This document shows, one piece after another, positions 1 through 11,507 of a DNA stretch of 64,000 nucleotides (its first letter is position 1; every line of letters begins with the position of its first letter). Source of the DNA: Epiperipatus broadwayi. Lineage: Eukaryota > Onychophora > Udeonychophora > Euonychophora > Peripatidae. Made by a program: the position numbers and the translations under genes. Below the pieces are notes generated by a model. The model was not told where the DNA came from and ran no database searches. It was given only the letters and a program-made list of their open reading frames with translations. The stretch lies in contig JAQFVV010000017.1 in assembly GCA_028023455.1 (NCBI GenBank), forward strand, positions 7,222,098-7,286,097, in the 5' to 3' direction.

Positions 1-152
1 TTAAATCTTTTTTAACATTTTACTTATTGTGACTTTTTTCAAATGATTGTTTACAAAGCAAGTGATCATTCTGTTAAAGATATGTTTAATAGTATTTCAA
101 AACAAAAATAATTAATAAAATGATAGATCATAGAAATAATAAAAATTGAATT

Positions 153-576
153 GCTCTACCATATTTATCACGTACATGTAATAAAATAGCACAAATTTGC
201 TTGGATAAATTTAATGTCAGATTCAGAACCCCCACAAATTTAAACGTGCTCATTAACAATACAAAGAACAAAATTTTAACCCTGGACTGGCACAGTATGG
301 TCTATGCTGTAAACTGCAGTCAATAAAGACTGTCCGTGTGTATATTATGATGACACCAGGTCAAATCTTAGAACTAGAATGACCCAACATTCATTAATGT
401 ATAGAAAATCTAAGATAAAGAACAAAGCTGTTGATTCCTCAGTCTTTTGTAATCATAAAAGAGAACATGGCCATAGTTGTGATTCGAGTATTGTTAAAAT
501 TATGTGCAAAAAAAGAAACGATCACAAACGTAAAACAAAGATGGATGATTTATTACATAAAATGAATGCATTATGA
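153..576 (+). pseudogene. Penelope-like element remnant, GIY-YIG endonuclease region
   Basis: Decayed C-terminal part of a Penelope-like retroelement (PLE) polyprotein. Reading from about 153 gives PLE-like text (LPYLS, KIAQICLDKF, NVRFRTPTNLNVLINN), then VYAVNC just before the GIY-YIG nuclease. After a frame break near 320 the reading resumes in a 65-codon frame (379-576) with SSVFCNHKREHGH, matching the 'SA..eH....GH' stretch of the nuclease. The YIG motif itself is not legible. In intact PLEs this domain nicks the target before reverse transcription. Here it is dead: stops and frameshifts, and no RT upstream in the window. Family assignment is from the motif spacing; no database check was possible. 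Confidence 0.6.
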
Positions 577-1669
577 ACCAAAAATCAAATAGCATTCAAA
601 TCAGTAAAAAATTAATGTTCTCAGCAGACTAACCATGAATATAACATGGGAAGCATTGAAAGTATACTTGGTACAATAAATCTTAACAAATTTTTAATAT
701 TTAAACTCTGTTTTAGTATTTTTCACATTAATAACAAAAAGAAAAATACAATTGCAAAATCAGTAGTATGTAGAATGATCTTTAGATATGGTGTTAACTG
801 GTGTCACCTTGTAGAATAGAATCATGGTTTATAAAAGGCTAAATACTTTCTGATGCAAACAGTCTCTTCTGTCTCTTCTGTCTTCCTCCTTGTCTTCTTC
901 AGTCATTCAATTTAATATAGGTCCCAGTTATTATGGGCCTCTCGTGCTACCAGTCAGTCTCAGACATTAATGGTAACAATGGGATTATGTGTTTGTGCAA
1001 CCATATTTATAACCTTGACTAATTGCGCAACATTTTTGATTCCTTGATCATTTTTTTAAATCAAACTTTCAAGAATTAGGATAGCAGATGATGGGCACAG
1101 GTTTAGTAGACTGAAAATCTTTATTTAAGATGTTTACTTGAGGCACTACAGTTATGAATGAACCAGTTTGGAAATGGATTTGAGATAGAAGTTTCAACTG
1201 GCGAAGAATATATCTGTAGGCAGCCTTATATAGAGATGCTTTTTGACTACCAAGGAAATGAAAGGAAGCTAAAAATATGCTATAAAAATGGCTAGTCTAA
1301 TTAAAGTTGGAGACTGTGGTAGTACTAAAGGTAAATATCATATATGTATTTTTCTACATGTAAGTACATTGAATGTATGAACTTTAGTTGATACAAAATT
1401 TTTAAGCCCTAAAAGAATAATGTCACTAATAGATAAGGAGCTATTAGGATTTAAACTCAGTATAGCAGCTCTTATCAAAACTCACTCAAAGGAAGTAAAT
1501 TTAATACAATAAGTAGATGACTACAAGTTTTATTGATAGTCAGAATAAAGAGTTAATTTTTATAACCCCCCTTTCCCTATCCAAGAAGGTTATGAGGAAG
1601 CTTTAATAGATTAACAATAGTTTATGTAAAGTTTAACCATTGAAAATGAGTAAATAAGAATCAACAAAT
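577..1669. other. No gene seen; AT-rich DNA
   Basis: No sustained reading frame. A pyrimidine-rich patch at 865-900 is the only local feature. I see nothing to annotate. Confidence 0.5.
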
Positions 1670-2590
1670 TGCACCCTACACAGTTTAGCATAGTTGGTAG
1701 AGCAGCCATCTTGGAAGGTCAGGATGTTTCAGGATCAGTTCTCATACTTACAGATCTGGCACTTGAACTTTTTAAGAACTCCCAAGCAATAAATCCATAT
1801 GGGTTTTTTTTTTACCCTGTGCAGTTTGGTACAGTTGATAGAATATCTGACTTGGGATTGGAAGATTCCAGAAATCAATTCTGGTCTTCAAATTTCTTAT
1901 GAACTTCCAAACAATAAAGCCATTAGTGTTTTTTACCCTACATGGTTTGGTATAGTTGTTAGAGTCCGATTTAGGATTGCGAGGTCTCAGAATCGATTCT
2001 GGATCTAACAGGTCTGGTGCTCAAACTTCTGATGAAACCTTTGAGCAATAAAGTCCTATGCATTTTTATGCTGCATGGTTTGGTGCAATTGGTAAAGAAT
2101 CTGACTTGGGGTTGAGAGGTCTCAGGATCAATTCTCATACTCACAGTTCTGACACTCGAACTTCTTATAAACTCTCGAGGAATAAAGCCATATGGATTTT
2201 TTTACCATGCACAGTTTAGTGTAGTTTATAGAGCATCTGACATGGTATTGGAAAGTTCCAGGATCGATTCTGATGTTCAAACTTCTTATGAACTTCTGAG
2301 CAATAAAGCCATTAGTGTTTTTTACCCTACATGGTTTGGTATAGTTGTTAGTATCTGACTCAGGATTGGGGATTCCAGAATTGATTGTGATGTTTGCAGG
2401 CCTCCATGCTTGAAGTTCTTATGAACTCCTGAGCAATAAAGCAATTAGCATTTTTTATCCTACATGGTCTGGTGAAGTTATTAGTGTTTGACTTGGGATT
2501 TTGAGGTCCCAGGATCAATTCTGGTGCTCACAGGTCTCGTGCTCAAACATCTTATGAATGCCTGAGCAATAGTACCACATACCTTTTTTA
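1670..2590 (+). repeat. Tandem array of tRNA-like SINE units (about 7 copies)
   Basis: Seven diverged direct units start near 1673, 1814, 1935, 2068, 2204, 2324 and 2457, a spacing of 120-141 bp. A typical unit reads TACCCTACATGG, then TTTGGTATAGTTGTTAGAG (like a tRNA D-arm/A box), then TCCCAGGATCGATTCTGG (like a T-arm/B box), a region ending CTTATGAAC, and AATAAAGCCATTAG. The A- and B-box-like blocks are about 35-40 bp apart, as in tRNA promoters. An isolated minus-strand copy is at 30608-30740 and a degraded piece at 25500-25585, so the unit is dispersed as well as tandem. A tRNA-derived SINE amplified head-to-tail is the best reading. Frames inside (for example 1669-1902) come from the repeat and are not genes. 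Confidence 0.7.
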
Positions 2591-2857
2591 AAAAACAAAT
2601 TGCAGAATAAATCAGTTGAGCTTATAAGAAGTCAACAGTTTTCCTTACAATCAGACTGCCACCCCTTTAACATTACCACTTATAGATTAAAATAATTATC
2701 CATTGTCAAAGAAAGATAGATAGGGAAATAGAATTTTAAAAAAAAATCAAACTCGGTGATTTAAGCAGGAAATATCTTTAGGAGTTGCAAAAATACATTA
2801 TCGCATATTTAAAGTGGGAAATTCACTCTTCATAATAATCTCTTATGTAATATATAG

Positions 2858-3085
2858 GGTTTGAACTCAGACTTTCACATGACCATCAACCATCCATTCT
2901 ACCTCATATCACTGATACACTTGATCATACCCATGTTGAAAAGATAAATAATCAATATACATATTTCTTGTTAAACCAGGACCCATCAGTTGGTCTAGAT
3001 TATCATCTCCACACATATATACAATCAAAGCTCGGCTTATATTAAAATAACAAATTTTCATAATCTAATGGACAGGCATCTCTTA
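2858..3085 (-). repeat. R2 foldback family, half unit
   Basis: Matches the left arm of the R2 palindromes at 4526-5108 and 27876-28993: gtttgaactcagactttcac, then the 'tgttgaaaagataaataatc' type block, then accaggacccatcagttggt and 'taatggacaggc'. Read on the minus strand, 2951-2994 corresponds to the R2 hammerhead position but is decayed (core CTGATGG, stem II not paired). Only one arm is present. No flanking direct repeat was found. Confidence 0.7.
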
Positions 3086-3680
3086 CATAAATAATCTACA
3101 TGAATTTTTCTTTTTAAAATTATAAAACTTATATGAAGATCTTTTCTCTGTCATATATGCTAAAATGCTTTCATAAGTGTCAAAAAGAACTCAAAATATC
3201 CAGCATCATTCCCTATATAATCAATCCTTTATATAATTTTTGATATTTTGGGCTATTAAAACAGACTTTTTTCAGCTTATTTTTATTATATACATATTTG
3301 GTAATGTATTTTTAATTTTTAAGCTATCATTTTCATTATATTTATTGTTTTAATGGGGGGGGGGGGCATATACTGAAATCTATAATATTTCATGTAAATT
3401 GGCATAAAATAATTTAAGACATAAAAATCACAAAGCATATATGTTCCAAAACTCCATAAGATATTTTTATTTGCAATTTTAAAAATTAGCGACAATAATC
3501 AATTTGTGTTAACAGTTGAGTTTGACGTCAGCTTACAAGATTTTTCTCTTCTCAATCTTGGTAGATCATTGTTTGTGGATAGATTTCTTCTTCATTTGTC
3601 ATATCTAATCCTAAAATGGAAAACATCCAACAGTTATATATATATATATAAACATTACAAGCATAAAGCTAAACTAGTCA

Positions 3681-4440
3681 ATATAAAATCAAAACTACCC
3701 CAAATCCAAAAATTAAACCAGACCAGCATAAAAATGATATTAGAACACAACCTAAGGTTTCACTGCTACAAGCAGACTTCTCAAGTGTAAAGAACTACAA
3801 AAAAAACCACACATTATATATACTATTAAAAACTATCCACAAATCCATTCACTTCCCATCCACCCTTAATATTAAAAGAACTCTTAAATAAGTTAATTGC
3901 TTCAGAATAATAAATTTTCAATAATAAAGACTCTTTAATTCTTCTTTTGATTTCATTTCTCTCAAAGAAGACAACCTTAGCTTCATCAAAATCAATAGTG
4001 TGGCCTGTATCTTTTTCATGGACATACAAAGCAGAACTAAGATATCTATTTTTAACTCTACTTTTATGAACCTTTATTCTTTCATTTAAACTCAAACTAC
4101 TCTGACCTATGTAAACCTTCTTACTATTGATTTTGATGAAGCTAAGGCTGTCTTCTTTGAGAGATATGAAATCAAAAGAAGAATTAAAGAGTCTTTATTA
4201 TTGAAAATTTATTATTCTGAAGCAATTAACTTATTTAAGAGTTCTTTTAATATTAAGGGTGGATGGGAAGTGAATGGATTTGTGAGTAGTTTTTAATATT
4301 ATATATATTGTGTAGTTTTTGTAGTTCTTTACACTTGAGAAGTCTGCTTGTAGCAGTGAAACCTTAGGTTGTGTTCTAATATTATTTTTATGCTGGTCTG
4401 GTTTAATTTTTGGATTTGGGGTAGTTTTGATTTGATATAT
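3681..4440. repeat. PLE foldback: 320-bp inverted arms around a GIY-YIG coding end
   Basis: The left arm (about 3681-3999) is the reverse complement of the right arm (about 4122-4440) with few mismatches; the spacer is about 120 bp. The arms contain the C-terminal coding end of a PLE plus its 3' non-coding part, so two copies of the same 3' end face each other. PLEs are known for inverted, 5'-truncated partial copies joined to a longer one. Inside each arm a hammerhead-like fold can be drawn (right arm about 4329-4377: stem I ACAC/GUGU, core TTGAGAA, GAAA, stem III CC-UUA-GG, UU), with two core mismatches and a bulged stem II. Confidence 0.75.
3826..4132 (-). pseudogene. PLE GIY-YIG endonuclease C-terminal fragment
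   Basis: The minus strand reads through KVYIGQSSLSLNERIKVHK, then SSALYVHEKDTGHTIDFDEA, then a Lys/Arg/Glu-rich helix and a C-terminus ending GGWEVNGFVDSF. The VYIGQ box, the Arg of 'NERI', the SA..H...GH..DF block and the KR.IKES helix are the hallmarks of PLE GIY-YIG nucleases. About 100 codons are open, and the frame runs upstream of the first Met into the inverted arm's junction near 4132, where it is lost. The catalytic Tyr and Arg positions appear kept. It lacks the reverse transcriptase half and cannot act alone. Confidence 0.75.
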
Positions 4441-4635
4441 ATATAATTAAGTTCCAACCAGTAACCACCTAAAAATTCACAGTAAAATATAGTAATCAAT
4501 ATTTCTTACTGCTGTCAAGGCAAGAGAGAGGGAATTTGAACTCAGGCTTTCAAGCTCACTTTAGTTATCCATTCCACCTTATACAATCAATATATATATA
4601 TATTACAACATAGATGTGGAAAAGATAGATTATCT

Positions 4636-4677
4636 CCAATATCAGCATTTCATGCTGAGCTAGCATTCATCAGTTAG
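4636..4677 (-). ncRNA. Hammerhead ribozyme (R2 type), left arm
   Basis: On the minus strand: stem I CTAA with TTGG (one G-U pair), core CTGATGA, stem II ATGC/GCAT fully paired around loop TAGCTCA, then GAAA. Stem III (TGCTGA) is weak and the cleavage dinucleotide is TA. The stem II pairing differs from other R2 copies but stays complementary. Likely inactive or slow because stem III is poor. Confidence 0.6.
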
Positions 4678-4963
4678 TCTGGCTCATCATCTCCAACACA
4701 TTCATATTATCAGTGCTCGGTTTATATTAAAATAAAAAAGTATTCAAACTTTAATGGACAGGCTTCAATATTCTCTACTATCCAACTCTACTGCCATCCA
4801 TATCATTAAAAATCTGATAATGGCATGTTTAAATTCCTTGTTTGAATGACTGAAGAGTTGGAGAGTGGAGAAGATTGAAGCCTGTTCATTAAAGTGTAAA
4901 GATTTGCTATCTTAATATAAACCAAGCACTGATTATATATGTGTGCTAGAGATGATGATATGG

Positions 4964-5006
4964 ACCAACTGATGAGTGCTGGTTTAGTACAAAATATGGA
5001 TATTGG
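4964..5006 (+). ncRNA. Hammerhead ribozyme (R2 type), decayed
   Basis: Plus strand: stem I ACCAA/TTGG, core CTGATGA, stem II GTGC/GTAC (pairs including one G-U) around TGGTTTA, then AAAA where GAAA is required, so this copy should be inactive. It mirrors the copy at 4636-4677. Confidence 0.55.
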
Positions 5007-5108
5007 AGGTCATTTATCTTTTCCACATGTATGTGGTCATGTGTATTGGTTGTATAAGATGGAGTGGATGATTAAAAGGAGCTTTAAGGTCTGAGTTCAA
5101 ATTCCCTC

Positions 5109-5700
5109 TAATTACATTTAGCTCAAAGTATATATTGTAACGGGATATATATGCGTTACATTTAAATTCTAATATGTAATGTTTTTGTAAATATATAATA
5201 CTGAATTAAAAGAAGAACGAATGTTCAAAATGCACAAATAACAACTTATTAATATGTTTGATTTAAATATTAAAATAAAATAAGCTTTAAAAAAATTATA
5301 GAATCGAAACAAAGATTCTAATCTTTAAATAAAATATAATAAAAAATCTTTTGATTTTAAAAATAATGAAGAGAGTTTTTAATCTTAAAAATAAAAATTA
5401 CAAACAGATCCTTAGGGCAAAATGACCATTAAAAAGATGATTATGAAATAGATAAGAGTTCCTGCCCAAAGATATAGACACAGACCTCAGTGGAAAACCC
5501 AAAATCTACCTAGCCACAAACCCAAAATAGATATGGAATATGTTTGATGAATCCTGCATTCCAGAGATAAGGTGCCTGAGGATTATAAAAAAAAAAATCC
5601 AAAACAATAAAATTAGAGAAAATTAGAATTTTGAATTCGTTTCGTTGTTGCTGAAAAGTTAAAATTAATATTGTCACTGTTAACAAAAATATAATCTGTA
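5109..5700. other. No gene seen; AT-rich DNA
   Basis: No frame of note. Composition rises in GC toward the right, where the candidate exon starts. Confidence 0.4.
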
Positions 5701-5748
5701 TAATCGCACTTCCCTCGGACCGTCCGTCCGAAGGTAGCTTTCCTATTC

Positions 5749-5886
5749 ATGGATCCCAGGATTGAACCACTGGTGCCGTATGCAGAAATCTTCATCAAGC
5801 TTCATAAACCTCCATCGTCCGCAAGAAAAGGGCCCTTGCGTAAATTAGATCTTCATCATGAAGGAATAAGCACAGGACAAAGGAAG
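5749..5886 (+). CDS. Candidate coding exon, unidentified (weak)
   Basis: An open frame runs from the stop at 5701 through an ATG at 5749 (G at +4) for 46 codons: MDPRIEPLVPYAEIFIKL, a basic stretch, and an end at GISTGQRK. It stops against a possible 5' splice donor (AAG/GTATAA at 5886/5887), phase 0. The block is far richer in GC than its surroundings, which is why I list it. I recognise no domain, signal peptide or membrane segment. Against it: the minus strand has a good Pol III B-box-like string (GGTTCAATCCTGG at about 5755-5770), so it could be an old tRNA-derived repeat, and no partner exon is visible downstream. Function unknown. Confidence 0.25.
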
Positions 5887-6304
5887 GTATAAATTTCTAA
5901 ATGACAAAATTAAATATAAACTCATTTAAACTTAAAACTTCGAACTCTATTTGTCTTTAAAATGAACTATAGACTTTCGCTCTGGAGCAAACCTCAACTT
6001 TTATCTTTCTATAAACTTTGCGAGTTTAAACTCTTATTTAAAGTCTTAAACGTAATCTCTTAAAAAAAAAGTATTTTATTTTTATTTATTCATGCTAAAA
6101 AGATCTGTTTGTAATAGGGCGGGTGATTGCTATTGCAAACAAATTTAAAGATAGAAAACACATCGTTATTTGTGCATTATTGAATTTAAAAGAAAAGTAG
6201 GTTAAATAATATTTGTAGTAAAAAAATAAGTTAAATATAATGTGTCATTTTAAAATGATTTTAAAACCTTAACTAAAGATTTTTTTTAGGATTAAATTAA
6301 TAAA

Positions 6305-7265
6305 ATGATTTAAATGTTAGTTGAGTGTAGATGGCTGCTAGACTTATTTAAATATATGTTAGTTTTAAAGAGGTTTTGATTTCGGACTATTTATTTCGTA
6401 GTTGTGTCAATGCTGGTGGAGAGATATATGGATGTTTATATCAATGTAATGTGAAGTGTGTTAGCACCTAGGGTGATGAGTCCAACTGAATGCATGACCC
6501 CAAAGAGGTATACCATTGAAATGGATGCAGACATATTTCCTGTGCCATTGACCCATTCCAGCTCTATGGATTGAGATGATAAGTCGGCAAGATAGACCGC
6601 TCTCTCATCCATACGAAGCCTTATTTTTATTATATTACATGCATGATTCCTTCACCAGACAGATGTCCATTTCCTGTACTGGATGAACGTTTTTCTCCAA
6701 TAATGTCACGTGGTTCAGATGCACATTCCTGTTGGTGTGATTCTATGCTAACATGTTTACATTGCATTGGTTGCTGATATATATCTGGAAGTGAGCGTTG
6801 GTGTGGCTGTGGACTTTTAGCCTGGAATCAAATGTTTGAAAATCTTTTGAGTGCATCATCTGGGTAGCTCATCTATACTGAACATTCTAAAATTTAAAAT
6901 TAAAGTTAAAAACAAATAAAATAATAATGAAACCGAATAAAACATAAATTTCTTCTTGTGTTATAAAAATTATTTTTTTTAAAGTTTGTGGGTTATTACT
7001 TATATAGATGTAAATATTTTTTTGTGTGTTATTAATACTGACAGTGATTGCTTTTATTATTATTTATTAAAAGAAATATATTTAATAAATGTTTTAAACC
7101 TCTGCTACTTCATGAGCTAGTGACTTGGGTTGACGGTCGTGATCTTAACAGCACGTATATGCATACTCTATAAATTTTCTAGGTTCAAATGGCCTAGTGG
7201 TGCCCTCATATGGCAGATATGGTAAGACTGGTTTCACATCTTCCCGACTGTTATAATATATATGT
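6305..7265 (+). repeat. R5, unclassified about 0.9 kb interspersed repeat, copy 1
   Basis: Shares several blocks in the same order with the minus strand of 51895-52765: 'gttgagtgtagatggctgc', 'gataagtcggcaagatagac', 'ccagacagatgtccat', 'gttcagatgcacattcctg', 'ctataaattttctaggttca', 'tagtggtgccct' and 'gttataatatatat'. It is GC-richer than the flanks. No terminal inverted repeats, target duplication or long frame were found. A 58-codon minus-strand frame (about 6417-6600) and a splice-acceptor-like CCAG at about 6822 made it look like a gene, but the second copy shows it is a repeat. Class unknown. Confidence 0.65.
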
Positions 7266-7304
7266 ATAATAATTAATAAAACAAGAAACAAATTGTGTAA
7301 CTTG

Positions 7305-7370
7305 CAATTGTACCCTTCACAATTGGTACAGACAGTTCAATTGTACCCTTCACAATTGGTACAGACAGTT
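7305..7370 (+). repeat. 33-bp tandem duplication
   Basis: Two identical 33-bp units in direct order (7305-7337, 7338-7370). Each starts caattgtacccttcac and itself holds a small inverted repeat (caattg..caattg). Confidence 0.9.
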
Positions 7371-10300
7371 CAGATCAGGTTGGATAAGTAGCTATATTAA
7401 AGAAAATTAAATTTAGGTTATTTTCTAGCATGTAATTTTGATATTATAGGTAGTAGGAGTTCAAATTCAGTAGATAGGAGCTTATAAAGATATATTAAAT
7501 AGTTTGAACTCATTTGGAAATGAATTAAATAATAATATAATGCAATAAATTGTTTAAAAGATATTAATTTTTTATTTATTATATTTAAAAAATACTACAG
7601 AGATTGAATACCAGTAAATATTTTATATTATAAGTTTAAAGTAATTATTTTGTTTAAAACATTGTTTAAATAATAAGGTAATTTAATATTAGTTTAAAGT
7701 GTGCTAAAAGTATCACATGATTAGAGGTGATTGTGTGAATATGTAGGTTTACAAAAAGTTAGGGAAAGAAAACTTAAATTTTAGCTTGTTAACAAAAATT
7801 TGATACATAATGTGTAACAAATTTTTAAGTCTAGAGATAATATTAGCAAAGTAATGATTAAAATTATTTTATTTAGGTGTAATATTTTATTTTTAAATCA
7901 ATTTTAGGTCATTAAAATATTAAAAATTGTTCTAACAAGAATATTTAATTTCTAGATAAACATATTTAATATTTAAGGTATTAAATAATTTGATATTTAA
8001 TAATCGATGACTGATAGTTTTAAAACTTAATTTAAAAAATGATATTGATGTAGTTATGTAAATGAGCAGGGTTTTTTTTACAAACAATATTGACCAATAA
8101 AATCATTGGATTAAGACCAGTATAAAAACATAGGTTGAGGCCAGTCTAAACAGATTTTTATAGATTTTCACAGTGATGTTTAGTGATTTGGAGATTTTCA
8201 GTGGTTTACAGATTCAGATTAAGACAGATTTAGTTTGAAATTTATAACTATTTTTTTATATTGTGATAGTAATTTTTTTAAAATTATTATTTTATTTAAA
8301 GGTGTTTTGAAAAATATAATTTGAATAACTATTTAAATAATGGTTCACTAAACCAAATTTCCTTGTCAGTCTATTCTTGAACTTAGATCAAGACCTCAAT
8401 AATTCTATGGAACATGATAGTAGCTACTTAAATTTTGGGATAATGAACACTAAATGTCAAGAAATATACTGCAACAAGATGAGAAGATTTCTGCAAGGAC
8501 TTTGAAATTTTTATAAATAGTATGTCTGGGTGAGTGAACATTTTTTTTGCAATAACTTTATCATATTACAATGAAGCTAATTTATTAAAATTAATTAAGA
8601 AAAATCAGATATTTATTAAAAATTATTGTAGTATTAAATTTGAAAGAAAAAAGAAAATTAAGACTCTGCATCTAAGTTTAAAAAATGAATTTAAAATGGT
8701 TTATAGTATGATGAATGTCTGTTTGTTATATAATTGATAGTAATAATTCACATTTAATTTGTCTTTAAAGTAATCAAAATGGACTTACATTTTAAAAATG
8801 ATGTATTTAAAACAAATTGAAGATGGTGCCTTTTATGCTTTTAAAAGGACTTGTTATTGATATATATATATATATTTAAAATGATTTTATCTGTCAGTAA
8901 TGAACTCTAATATGTTTTTTTAAAAGATTGGAATTATATCAATTAATATATGCTTTGATTGATATAGCTGTCAGTTTACCCGGAAAAGAAAAATATTTAG
9001 TGAAAAGATATACATTTTAAAAGGATGAAAATCGTAAATATTTTAACAAAAGAAATATTTATTTTATTTCATAACTACATCTGCTGATAAATTTATTAAA
9101 TAAATAATTTATATTATATAATGTCTTCTACTAATATTTTTGACCAATGAAAAATGTAAATATTACTTATATTTACTGCAATATATCTGCTTTACACAAT
9201 GTCCAAAACATATGTAAGAAAATATTTCATATAAAATGAATTTTGAATTATTATCCTATAAAGATATTAAATGCCTGGATAGAAATTTTCAGGAAGGATT
9301 TAAATAAACATTTTATCTTTTTGGGATCATTAATATTCTTCTTGGATTTTAATGGATTTTATATTATTACTTCTACATTTTTTAATGGCACCAAGATAGG
9401 AGTATGATTGTACACAAAGTTTTCCCTGTAACTCGGCAATGGAATAATTTCTGACAAGCAAATTTCTGACAAGTATACAGCTTACGAGCAGGAGGAGAGA
9501 AAAAAAGCTTTTCATAACTTTAAAACTTTATTATTTTTTATATTAAGTATAATGTTAATATTTAAATTATTACCTTGTTTTTTTAATTTTAAAACTAACC
9601 TTTTGTTATTATACTTTAAATTTAATCTTAAAATAGATTAATTTTATTATTATTAGAATGTTAAATAATAAAAATGGGTATTCAGAAAGTAATTTTCTAA
9701 AGATAAATTACAATCATAATTTGTTTTTTTTGAATGTATGGTCCAAGAATGGATCGCCGTGAATGATCTTAATGATGGTTGAGATCATTGGTAATTTCTT
9801 TTTATTATTTAGATCACATTTTGCTTATTAATTTGTTTTTTTTTTAAATGCTATATCCTAATTAGTATTTAAATTAGTATTTCATATTACTTGACTTTAA
9901 TATTAAACAATGGAATGAATCATTGATAGAAATTATCGTGTGTATTTTTTTTTATAAAAGAATTGATGAATGTGTATGAATGTTTTTTAAAACATCCAAG
10001 GATATTTAAAATATTTATTTAATGTGAATGTTTGAATATGCGTACATTAGATAACATCTTTAATTTATTAATATTTTATCTTCATGAATGTTGTCTGTTG
10101 AAATACAGAGAAAAACCTAATACTAATCTCTAAATTATATAATAACAAATAAATAAATGTATAGTATTGATGTATGTTTTATCAAGATCATGAAAACTTT
10201 AAAAAAACATCTTGACATAAATTTAGATCATTGGTGTTTCAATTAATAGTTTTTGGAAATTATTTTAGAATACAGTGTTTATTTTATGATGTTAAATGAA

Positions 10301-11199
10301 TTATTCAGCATGGAAGATATAGGATGGTGGTTGGGAGAATAATATTCATATGAAATCCTAGATGTTAGGGATATGTTGAAATCTGTTGTGTGTGAATTAT
10401 ATTTTCATACTTTAAAATTATTAAAATATACATATAACATTGGTCTGTATATCATTTTCTATGGACAGTTGCATTTTCTTATCATCAATAAGTGCTATAA
10501 TAGAGACATGACTTGAATCTTAAGTGCCTGATGAATATGGACCTATCATAATTTGCACTGCATTTGATATTATCTTACTCTTTTGAGTCATTCTTGTTAT
10601 TATTCCATACCCTACATTTTAATCATTATCTATCACCACAGGAATCATCATAGAAGATAGTTTTATAAGTTGGTAAAGTAATGACTAAACTGTTTGAAGT
10701 TGATAATTTTTGAGAGCAAAATGAAGTATATAGAAATTTCTTTTGCAAATGAAGCTGAGATGTTTGATGATTGTCATAATATACAACATAAGAGAGGAAT
10801 AATTGATACTCATACAAATATTAGAGATCACATAGCCTAAACAGATTCATATTTCAATTGGAATGGACAAGAATAATGAAAAGGATTTTGAATGATATGA
10901 TGAATGTAAGAGTATAAAAACAAAATAATACAAATGTCAAGCAATATAATTTACGGATAGTTCTTTAAATTTTTTTATAAATAATTTAAACCCATTTAAG
11001 TTACAAAAATTTATGAAATTCTCTCATAAGTATAGAGGGAGATATTCAAATTTTTTATGTAAAATTTTCTAATATTCAAATAACAGGATGATACTTTGCT
11101 AAACTGCAAAGAAAGTCTTTAATATTTTTTTTTAATATTCTACTTGTTGGACTTTAAGAAGTGTATTTTAAAATATAAACATATATTGATGCACTATAT
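7371..11199. other. Long AT-rich stretch without recognisable gene
   Basis: No coding signal. The frames at 8534-8737, 9330-9515 and 10626-10817 have AT-driven composition (Lys, Ile, Asn, Phe) and no family motif. A TATA-box-like TATAAAAA at 8121-8128, preceded by 'ttggattaagaccag', could be a relic LTR promoter but nothing else supports it. A short TA run lies at 8860-8873. Confidence 0.5.
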
Positions 11200-11507
11200 C
11201 AGGGGTCCCCAACCCTATGCCCATGGACACCATGGCACCCGCAGACCATTTTTTGTGTGCCCGCCACTATCCAAACATGATAAAAAATTATTTATCTGAT
11301 ACAAATAAATTTAATTTTTAAGATTTCTTATAAATTATTGTATTATATTGTAATCAAATTGTAGGGCATACTATACTTTTACAGCGTAAAAAAGTCTATT
11401 ATTAACAATATCCAACTATAAATTTACATTGAAAAAATAAATGGTGCTCGCCACCTGGCTGGTATTATAGAATGTGCTCTTAAGTGCAAAAAGATTGGGG
11501 ACCGCTG
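11200..11507. mobile_element. hAT-type MITE, copy 1 (308 bp)
   Basis: Begins CAGGGGTCCCCAACCC and ends GATTGGGGACCGCTG, imperfect terminal inverted repeats typical of hAT elements. It is flanked by near-identical 8-bp target duplications, cactatat (11192-11199) and cactacat (11508-11515). No coding capacity. The second copy is at 46917-47229 and shares the whole body (ctatgcccatggacacc, aaatggtgc, tagaatgtgctcttaagtg). Confidence 0.88.

Larger units (their letters stand above)
4526..5108. repeat. R2 foldback element
   Basis: An imperfect palindrome: the left end gagggaatttgaactcagg is mirrored by the right end gagttcaaattccctc, with the centre near 4800-4840. The arms carry the R2 landmarks (ggacaggctt, cactgattata/cagtgctcgg, accaactgatgag). 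Both arms contain the hammerhead segment in opposite orientation. No coding capacity. No clean target duplication was found at this copy. Confidence 0.75.

Noticed and set aside
1669-2008. Two overlapping frames as small genes
   Set aside because: They fall within the tandem tRNA-like array and follow its period.
6640-6822. Minus-strand exon-like frame behind a CCAG acceptor, plus a 58-codon frame at 6417-6600
   Set aside because: The segment has a second copy at 51895-52765 (R5), so it is repeat DNA; the frames are broken in that copy.
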